This document shows, piece after piece, positions 33,306-38,924 of a stretch of 41,268 bases of DNA. The DNA is from Gemmatimonadaceae bacterium (GTDB taxonomy: Bacteria > Gemmatimonadota > Gemmatimonadetes > Gemmatimonadales > Gemmatimonadaceae). Each line of letters begins with the position of its first letter. Positions within the stretch are counted from its first letter, which is position 1. The DNA is taken from the NCBI GenBank assembly GCA_013361335.1, contig JABFYH010000166.1, forward strand, positions 1 through 41,268. Reading direction: 5' to 3'. Under the pieces are notes generated by a model. It made no database searches and was not told the DNA's origin. It was given only the letters and a program-made list of their open reading frames with translations. The position numbers were made by a program, and so were the translations under genes.

Positions 33306-34043
33306 TCAGGGCGGCCAGGGGGATTTCCGGGAATACGGCCGGCCGAACACCGCCTCGAGCTGCTCGCGCGGCTCCGCCGTCCGGACGACGACGTCGAGCG
33401 AATCCGCGAGGACCAGCACGCGGGAGAAATCGCGGTAGCGGGCGTACGAGTGGAAGAAGCCCAGGGGGCCCGGGCGGGTCAGACGGCCGAGCAGGATGTC
33501 GGCGATCGCGATGTAGTGGAAGGCGTAGAAGGCATTCAGCGTCCGGAAGCGCGGGAGATCGCTCTCGATGATGCCGCGCGGCAGCGACCCGTGCTTCCCC
33601 CACTGCACGTCGACGGCGGGGGTCCCCTGCCACGGGGTGTGCAGCGTTTTGCCGTGCCAGTACGTCCATAGGTCAGTCGGAGCCCCGCTCGCGTCGTAGC
33701 CCACCCACACGACCTCCTCGTCGGTGGGCACGGTGAAGGGGATCCAGGAGCCGTGCACGTCGTCCTTCCAGAGCAGGTGATAGGCGATGATCGGCCGGGT
33801 GGGATGGACGACGGCGACGGCGCGCTCGAGGGGGAACCACTCGTCGCGCTGAAGGTATAGGAATGGTGCGAGTCGGCGTGCGAGCCGGGCCAGACTGTCC
33901 GTGGGCGCGAGCGCCCCGGCCACGACGACGGGACGCGGTGGAATGTGGGCGTGCGGGCCGCACGCACACGCCAGACCGAGTCCCGCCAGGGCGGCGCGGC
34001 GCAGATTAGATCGCAAGACGATGCCCCACTGTGCTTTAGGCAC
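33306..34043 (-). CDS. Exported protein of unknown function
   Basis: A 245-residue protein. The N-terminus (basic LRSNLRR, then AALAGLGLACACG) looks like an export signal with a possible but imperfect lipobox around the Cys pair. The rest is rich in aromatic residues: FLYLQRDEWFPLE, AYHLLWKDDVHGSWIPF, LWTYWHGKTLHTPW, and a conserved-looking His/Trp set that could suggest metal or carbohydrate binding. I do not recognise the family. Start GTG 34043 is uncertain; a TTG at about 34016 would still leave a signal. The 199 bases between this gene and 33106 hold the promoter region of the basic-repeat gene and a 5-3-5 dyad (33126-33138). Confidence 0.65.
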   Translation of the reverse strand: MPKAQWGIVLRSNLRRAALAGLGLACACGPHAHIPPRPVVVAGALAPTDSLARLARRLAPFLYLQRDEWFPLERAVAVVHPTRPIIAYHLLWKDDVHGSWIPFTVPTDEEVVWVGYDASGAPTDLWTYWHGKTLHTPWQGTPAVDVQWGKHGSLPRGIIESDLPRFRTLNAFYAFHYIAIADILLGRLTRPGPLGFFHSYARYRDFSRVLVLADSLDVVVRTAEPREQLEAVFGRPYSRKSPWPP

Positions 34044-34121
34044 TTTGGTGGTTACTATTCGTCAAAAGGGCGGCCCGGCGCCACTTCCCCGGGCAGGATG
34101 TGAAATTCAATTGGAGGGCCA

Positions 34122-34331
34122 ATGCGCAAGCCGCGTCCGGCTACGTATAACCCAGTGCAAGCGCTCCACCTGATCGCGAACGACCGCAACGGATCGCCGC
34201 TCAGCTGCCCATCCTGTTCCGGGCAGATCGAGCGAACCCCCGACGACTTCCCACCCCCGCCGCGCTCGCAGGTGACCCTGCAGTGCCGGGAGTGCGGCCG
34301 GCTCGCCCGGTACATCGCCGGCGCCGCCTAG
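34122..34331 (+). CDS. Small zinc-ribbon protein
   Basis: A 69-residue protein with one four-Cys site: C29-x2-C32 (LSCPSCSGQ) and C55-x2-C58 (LQCRECGRL), separated by a Pro-rich loop (DDFPPPPRS). This is the shape of a single zinc ribbon. GGAGG precedes the ATG by four bases. It is divergent from the unknown exported protein and is followed by a strong hairpin. No specific family is recognised; it differs from the zinc protein at 16462 in the number of sites. Confidence 0.75.
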   Translation: MRKPRPATYNPVQALHLIANDRNGSPLSCPSCSGQIERTPDDFPPPPRSQVTLQCRECGRLARYIAGAA

Positions 34332-34409
34332 ACACCGCAGCCGACCACCTCGATCTCCGTACCACCGGTCGCGCTACCAGCGTCAGCAGTGATCAGACAC
34401 CACCATGCG

Positions 34410-34440
34410 CGAAACGGGGCCGATTCGAGGCCCCGTTTCG
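34410..34440 (+). terminator. Hairpin after the small zinc-ribbon gene
   Basis: A perfect 12-bp stem (34410-34421 with 34429-34440) and 7-base loop, 78 bases past the stop. No U-tract. The rest of the gap to 34635 (about 195 bases) must contain the promoter and leader of the second cold-shock gene, but no clear -35/-10 pair is visible. Confidence 0.65.
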
Positions 34441-34635
34441 CATTCCCTCACCCCTGGGCTGAGGGACGCAAGTGCTCCTGTGCACAAAACTTGCCCGATT
34501 GAGCCATACGTCCCGCTCCGAGCGCAGCGACGCGACGGGGCATCATATGGATCACGTGGGACGAGCGGAGCGACCGCAGGACGGCCACTTCCTCGCACTC
34601 GGGATCAGGCTCAGCTCTGGTAAGAGGTACGGTTC

Positions 34636-34845
34636 ATGGCACGCATCAACGGCACGGTGAAGTGGTTCAACGACGCGAAGGGATTCGGCTTCATCTCGCG
34701 GGAAGGTGGCCCCGATGTCTTCGTGCACTTCAGCGCCATCCAGGGGAACGGCTTCAAGTCTCTCGCCGAAGGAGACAGGGTCGAGTTCGAGATCGTCCAG
34801 GGACAGAAGGGTCCCCAGGCGGCCGATGTGACCAAGACGAGCTGA
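34636..34845 (+). CDS. Cold-shock protein (CspA family), second copy
   Basis: A 69-residue cold-shock domain protein with RNP1 KGFGFIS and RNP2 DVFVHFSAI. The core is closely related to the copy at 12402 and differs chiefly at the N-terminus (ARINGT) and at the C-terminus. AGAGG lies 8 bases before the ATG. Its region upstream differs from that of the first copy, so the two are probably under different control. A 30-base perfect palindrome follows the stop. Confidence 0.95.
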   Translation: MARINGTVKWFNDAKGFGFISREGGPDVFVHFSAIQGNGFKSLAEGDRVEFEIVQGQKGPQAADVTKTS

Positions 34846-34864
34846 TCGCGCTGCTCATCTCCAC

Positions 34865-34894
34865 GGCGCCCCGGAGCTGCAGCTCCGGGGCGCC
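34865..34894 (+). terminator. Terminator of the second cold-shock gene
   Basis: A perfect 30-base palindrome (15-bp arms) centred at 34879/34880. It begins 19 bases past the stop and is followed by a short TTT run. In RNA it would fold as a hairpin with a small open loop. Confidence 0.75.
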
Positions 34895-34958
34895 GACGCG
34901 TTTCTGCCGTGCTGCGCCACGGCCGAGTCGGGCATTCGTTTTGCCCCCTCGCCAGGAC

Positions 34959-36023
34959 GTGTCCACCACGCGTTCGAGCCTGCCGGAGCCGATGTACGCC
35001 ACGCTGGGGCACGAGCTGCCGCGCGGCCCCGATTGGGTCTTCGAGCCGAAGTACGACGGCATGCGCGTGATCGCCGACGTGACGACGCGGCAGGTCCGCC
35101 TCGTCACGCGGAACGGCAAGGACAAGAGCACCCAGTTTCCCGAGGTGGTGCTCGCGCTGCGCGAGCTCGCACGCCGCGCGCGCCGCAGCCTGGTGCTCGA
35201 CGGTGAGATCGTGGCGCGCGCGCCCCGCCGCCGCCGCGCCGCGACACCCGTGACGTCGGCGGGGAGCGAGTTCCAACAGCTCCAGGGGCGCATGCACCTC
35301 AAGGATCCCGACGAGATCGTGCGCCTGGCCGTCGAAGCGCCCACCACGCTCGTCGTGTTCGACATGCTGCGGGACGGGCGCACCACGATGCTGACGTCGC
35401 CGTGGACGGCGCGCCGCGCACGCCTCGACGCGCTGTTCGCGCAGGCCGGTGACCCCGACGACGCGACGCTCCGGCTCAGCGATGCCACCGCGCGCGGCGC
35501 GGCCATGCTCACGCGCGCCCGCCGCGCCGGCTGGGAGGGGATCATCGCCAAGCGGACGGACGCTCGCTATCTCCCCGGCGCCCGGGCCGACAGCTGGCTC
35601 AAGCTCAAGCTCCTCTATCGTGCCGAGTTCGTGGTGGGCGGATTTACCGAGCCGCGGAACTCGCGCCAGCACATCGGCGCGCTGCTGCTCGGCGCATACG
35701 ACAAGCACGGGGATTTCGTCTACGTGGGTCATACCGGTGGCGGCTTCACCCGCGAGGGGCTCGCCGCGATGCATGAGCGACTCGCGAAGCTCGAGCGTCG
35801 CACCGCACCCTTCGTCGTCGCGCCGCGCACCAACGAACAGGCACACTGGGTGGCGCCGAAGGTGGTGGTCGAGGTGAAGTTCGCCGAGTGGACCAAGGAG
35901 CGCCTCCTGCGGCAGCCGATCTTCCTGGGCGTGCGGGACGACAAGGCCGCCCGCGACGTGACCATCGAAGGGGTGAGCCTGCAGCGCTGGGGGACGGGGG
36001 AGATGACGAATGACGCCGCGTAA
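34959..36023 (+). CDS. LigD-like ATP-dependent DNA ligase (ligase domain only)
   Basis: A ligase domain of the LigD family as a stand-alone 354-residue protein. Motif I is EPKYDGMR with the adenylated lysine at K31. Motif III is LVLDGEIVA, motif IV is GWEGIIAKR, motif V is SWLKLKLL, and the OB fold follows (VVVEVKFAEWT, LRQPIFLGVRDDK). It lacks the phosphoesterase and polymerase modules. The start is GTG 34959; ATG 34992 is possible but would cut into the family N-terminus. It overlaps the polymerase gene by 14 bp. No Ku gene is in the window. A short Arg-rich insert (RAPRRRRAATP, about 87-97) is unusual. Confidence 0.9.
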   Translation: MSTTRSSLPEPMYATLGHELPRGPDWVFEPKYDGMRVIADVTTRQVRLVTRNGKDKSTQFPEVVLALRELARRARRSLVLDGEIVARAPRRRRAATPVTSAGSEFQQLQGRMHLKDPDEIVRLAVEAPTTLVVFDMLRDGRTTMLTSPWTARRARLDALFAQAGDPDDATLRLSDATARGAAMLTRARRAGWEGIIAKRTDARYLPGARADSWLKLKLLYRAEFVVGGFTEPRNSRQHIGALLLGAYDKHGDFVYVGHTGGGFTREGLAAMHERLAKLERRTAPFVVAPRTNEQAHWVAPKVVVEVKFAEWTKERLLRQPIFLGVRDDKAARDVTIEGVSLQRWGTGEMTNDAA

Positions 36024-37239
36024 GTCACCGGCCACGCGCACGCGGAGGCCGAGCCGGACGTCGACGCGTAATCGCGCGGGCAAATCCTCGGCAAAAAAAA
36101 CCTCCGCGAAATCCTCGCGCGCGTCGACTGCAGGATCATCGCGAACCAGCACGGCGAAGCCGGCGCGGAAGTCGGCGTCGCCGTCCACGCGGCGCGCCCG
36201 CGCTCCCAACGCCGCCGAGGTCGAGGCGCAGCTCGACGCACTCGAACGTGGTCCGGGCGAAGGCGAGCTCGATCTGGGGCGCGGCGTGTCGCTTCACGTG
36301 TCCAGCCTGTCGAAGCTCTACTTCCCCGATGCCGGGGTGACGAAGGGGGCATTGATGCGCTACTACGCGCGCGTCTCCCCCATGCTCCTGCCGCAGATCG
36401 CCGGACGCCCGCTGATCCTCAAGCGCTATCCCGAGGGCGCCGGTGGGCCGATGTTCTTCCAGCAGGATGCCGGCCCGCACGTGCCCGACGTGGTGCAGAC
36501 GGCGATGGTGTCCACGGTGGACAAGGGGAACCGCGCGCGGATCATCGGCGGTGATCTCGCGACGCTGCTCTACACCGTGCAGCTCGGCGCGATCGAGGTG
36601 CATCCCTGGCTCTCACGAATTCCCGACATCGACTCGGCGGACCGCTGCCTGATCGATCTCGATCCTGGCGACGACGTGCCGTTCTCGGCCGTGGTGTCGC
36701 TGGCGCGCGAAGTGCGGCGAATCGTCGAAGGGTGCGGGCTGTCGGGGGCGGTGAAGACGTCGGGCTCGAGTGGCGTCCATCTCGTGATCGCGTTGCCGGC
36801 GCGAACCTCGTACGACGTGTCGGCGCAGCTCGCGATGGGGATTGCGCGAGTGGCGGCGGCCACGTGGCCCGATGTGGCGACGGTGGAGCGCTCGATCGGT
36901 GCGCGCCCGCCGGGCACGATCTACGTGGACGCGATGCAGAACGCGCGTGGCAAGAGCGCGGCGAGCGCGTACAGCGTGCGGGCGAAGGCCGGCGCGCCGG
37001 TGTCCGCGCCGCTGGCGGCGGACGAGCTCACGGCGCGGCTGCGGCTGGACGCCTTCACCGTGAAGACGATGCCGGCACGCGTGGCTCGGGTGGGTGATCT
37101 GTACGGACAGGCGTTGGCGGAGCGCCCTACGACGGCTCGAGGGCTGGCGCGCGCGCTTCAGGTGCTGGATGCGACGCTGGCGGCGATGCGGCCACGCCGC
37201 GGACGGAAACGCAGTAAACGCGGAGGGGCAGGTGCTTGA
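36010..37239 (+). CDS. LigD-like primase-polymerase domain protein
   Basis: A 409-residue protein with the LigD polymerase (archaeo-eukaryotic primase-like) domain at about 85-385. Metal-binding D216-x-D218 sits in LIDLDPGDD, the template-binding HPW occurs in IEVHPWLS, the nucleotide-site signature is TSGSSGVHL, and the family C-terminal segments are RARVARVGDLYGQAL. LigD polymerase adds (ribo)nucleotides during end joining. Residues 1-70 are low complexity, rich in Lys/Ser/Arg/Thr, and could bind DNA. The order ligase then polymerase, as two genes, is a split form of LigD. The next gene overlaps by 8 bp and is coupled. Confidence 0.9.
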   Translation: MTPRKSPATRTRRPSRTSTRNRAGKSSAKKTSAKSSRASTAGSSRTSTAKPARKSASPSTRRARAPNAAEVEAQLDALERGPGEGELDLGRGVSLHVSSLSKLYFPDAGVTKGALMRYYARVSPMLLPQIAGRPLILKRYPEGAGGPMFFQQDAGPHVPDVVQTAMVSTVDKGNRARIIGGDLATLLYTVQLGAIEVHPWLSRIPDIDSADRCLIDLDPGDDVPFSAVVSLAREVRRIVEGCGLSGAVKTSGSSGVHLVIALPARTSYDVSAQLAMGIARVAAATWPDVATVERSIGARPPGTIYVDAMQNARGKSAASAYSVRAKAGAPVSAPLAADELTARLRLDAFTVKTMPARVARVGDLYGQALAERPTTARGLARALQVLDATLAAMRPRRGRKRSKRGGAGA

Positions 37240-37564
37240 CTCACACTATCAGGACATCGGCCGCCAGCAGTCTGGCGTGGGCGAGGCGCTCTACGCCCGA
37301 TCGATGCCCGGCGGCGGGTACGTACGCGTGGAGCTGGTCGTGAGCGATCGCGGGGACGTCGGCAGCGAACGCCGGCGGGGGCGGGTCGTCATCGAGCCGC
37401 GAGACCCCTCGCCGCGGCGCGACGATGCGGCGCCGCTCGTGGTGGAGGAGGTGGAGGGCGACGACGAGGACGCGGTGGTCGCCGAGTGCTTCCGGATCGC
37501 GCGGGACAACGCGGCGATCGCTCGCCGGGTGCTGCGGCGGCGGTCCGATCTGCGGGCCGACTAG
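37232..37564 (+). CDS. Small protein of unknown function, coupled to LigD polymerase
   Basis: A 110-residue acidic/Arg-rich protein. An N-terminal half has YVRVELVVSDRGDVG and RRGRVVIEPRD strands; an acidic patch (VVEEVEGDDEDAV) precedes a helix with FRIARDNAAIARRVLRR. GTG 37232 is chosen because GGAGG lies five bases upstream and the frame overlaps the polymerase stop by 8 bp. The context suggests co-expression with the ligase/polymerase pair; the function is unknown. Confidence 0.6.
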   Translation: MLDSHYQDIGRQQSGVGEALYARSMPGGGYVRVELVVSDRGDVGSERRRGRVVIEPRDPSPRRDDAAPLVVEEVEGDDEDAVVAECFRIARDNAAIARRVLRRRSDLRAD

Positions 37565-37573
37565 GCGGAGCGG

Positions 37574-37882
37574 TCAGCCGCCGGCGGCGCGGAGGGGCAT
37601 CTCGATCTGTCGGGGCTCGCCCGTGCGCTCGTCGGCCGGCGAGGCGGCGTCGGGGCGGGCGGCGGCGGGTCGGGCGCCGAGCAGATGCAGGGTCTGGTGG
37701 TAGAAGTGGAGGGTCTGGACGGGGGCGCGAAAGCTTTCGGGGCCGGCCCGGGCAATGGCGTAGCCTTCCTCGCGCACGCGGCGAGGCAGCGCCCGGGCGA
37801 GGGGGTGTCGGAGAAGCCGGCGGATCTCAGTGCCGTTGCGCGCGAGCAGCGCCGCGCACAACCCGTCCAGGTAATCGAGCAT
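37574..37882 (-). CDS. Small protein of unknown function
   Basis: A 102-residue protein. Residues 1-65 are helical and aromatic (LDYLDGLCAALLARN, FRAPVQTLHFYHQTLHLLGA); the tail is Pro/Ala-rich and probably disordered. It converges on the gene at 37232-37564 with nine bases between stop codons. A plausible promoter lies at 37909-37938. Not recognised. Confidence 0.55.
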   Translation of the reverse strand: MLDYLDGLCAALLARNGTEIRRLLRHPLARALPRRVREEGYAIARAGPESFRAPVQTLHFYHQTLHLLGARPAAARPDAASPADERTGEPRQIEMPLRAAGG

Positions 37883-37908
37883 GGGCGCCCCGGGGATTGG
37901 ACCTAAAG

Positions 37909-37938
37909 AACATATTGCGAATAATGTACCAGGCGCAA
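37909..37938 (-). promoter_or_regulatory. Promoter candidate for the 102-residue gene
   Basis: Minus strand TTGCGC (37938 to 37933), 18-base spacer, TATGTT (37914 to 37909). The start codon at 37882 would have a leader of about 20 bases. Confidence 0.45.
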
Positions 37939-37977
37939 GAGTAGGCGCGGCCGTGCCTCCTCCTGCCCGATAAGGAA

Positions 37978-38025
37978 GCGCGTTTCACGCGCCCCGCCCC
38001 ATAAGGCGCGAGCGCAGCCCGCGCC
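37978..38025 (-). terminator. Tandem hairpins after the NrtR-like gene
   Basis: Two short GC stems lie just past the stop codon of the minus-strand regulator: 38005-38010 with 38020-38025, followed on the minus strand by TTAT, and 37978-37982 with 37988-37992. Position suggests termination. Confidence 0.45.
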
Positions 38026-38031
38026 GGCCCG

Positions 38032-38727
38032 CTACTCCGTGAATAGGTCGAAGCGCACCCCGCGTCGCGCGCCACGGCGCTTTCTCGGGGCGAAGCGGAA
38101 GAGCTGCGCCGGCCGGCCTCGACCCTCGCTCCGCCATTCATCCGTCGGCTCCACGAGATAGCTCGCCTGCAGGGCGCGACGGAAGCTGGCCTTGTGCAGG
38201 CGGCGGCCGAGCAGGAGCTCGTAGACGCTCTGGAGATCCGTCAGGGTGAAGGTCGGCGGGAGGAGGCGGAACGCGAGCGGCGACTGGTCCACGCGCTGGC
38301 GGGCGACCGCCGCCGCGCGCTCGACCACGGCGCGATGGCGCGGCGCGAGCGGGGGGAGCCCGTCGAGCGGGAACCAGCCGCTGTCGGGGCTGGACGCCTC
38401 CACGCCCGCCGGCACGAGGGCGACGATGCCGATCGACACATCCGCGTCGCCAGGATGGCGCTTGGCGTCGCTGAACGCGCCTACCTGCTCGAAGAAGGCC
38501 GGCGCCTCACCCAGAACAGCCTCGGCGATGCGCGCGGCTGCGTCCTCGAGCCCTTCGTCCGCTTGCGGCGCGTCCCAGGGGAGGGTCCATCGCTCACGCG
38601 CACCGGCCGGCGCGCGCACGAGGAGCACGGCGAGCGCCTCCGCCCGCGGAGAGAGCACCACGACGTCCACGGCGAGCGTCGTCCGGCGGACGGCCGATTT
38701 CATCGGGACGGCGGGGCGCTCGCGCAT
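38032..38727 (-). CDS. NrtR-like regulator (degenerate Nudix plus winged helix)
   Basis: A 231-residue protein with a Nudix-like N-terminal domain (about 12-150) and a C-terminal winged helix (about 155-205: FTLTDLQSVYELLLGRRLHKASFRRAL). This is the NrtR architecture, which controls NAD or pentose metabolism genes in response to ADP-ribose-type ligands. The Nudix box is degenerate: GLEDAAARIAEAVLGEAP lacks the R-E-x-x-E-E residues, so it is a sensor, not an enzyme. The extended tail is Arg-rich (RKRRGARRGVR). The start at 38727 sits 7 bases after a -10-like hexamer; no Shine-Dalgarno is present. An inverted repeat overlaps this promoter. No NAD genes are nearby. Confidence 0.82.
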   Translation of the reverse strand: MRERPAVPMKSAVRRTTLAVDVVVLSPRAEALAVLLVRAPAGARERWTLPWDAPQADEGLEDAAARIAEAVLGEAPAFFEQVGAFSDAKRHPGDADVSIGIVALVPAGVEASSPDSGWFPLDGLPPLAPRHRAVVERAAAVARQRVDQSPLAFRLLPPTFTLTDLQSVYELLLGRRLHKASFRRALQASYLVEPTDEWRSEGRGRPAQLFRFAPRKRRGARRGVRFDLFTE

Positions 38728-38734
38728 GACGCGC

Positions 38735-38764
38735 GAATTAGTAACAAAAAGCCACTAATGTCAA
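38735..38764 (-). promoter_or_regulatory. Promoter and operator of the NrtR-like gene
   Basis: Minus strand: perfect -35 TTGACA (38764 to 38759), 18-base spacer, TAATTC (38740 to 38735); the start codon begins 7 bases later. An inverted repeat ATTAGT-N11-ACTAAT (38737-38742 with 38754-38759) spans the spacer. This is an expected layout for autorepression. A GTTACTATT half-site-like copy lies further upstream (about 38793-38801). Confidence 0.6.
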
Positions 38765-38864
38765 GGGCGCACCTCGCCCGCCACAGGCGCCAATAGTAAC
38801 ACTCTGCTCAAAAATGGGCGCCGACGTGGTGGACGGGTGATATACCCGTTTCAGGATGCCGAGT

Positions 38865-38900
38865 CAACGGACACCGCGCGACGCGGCGCGGTGTCCGTTG
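38865..38900. terminator. Strong hairpin downstream of the GH3 gene
   Basis: A perfect 15-bp stem (38865-38879 with 38886-38900) with a 6-base loop, 24 bases past the stop codon of the minus-strand GH3 gene. No U-tract. Confidence 0.65.
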
Positions 38901-38924
38901 TCGATCTCCTGATGGTGTCGGCGT

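Noticed and set aside
34611-36209. Long minus-strand frame opposite the second cold-shock gene and LigD ligase
   Set aside because: It crosses two unrelated genes and a terminator; antisense artefact of high GC.
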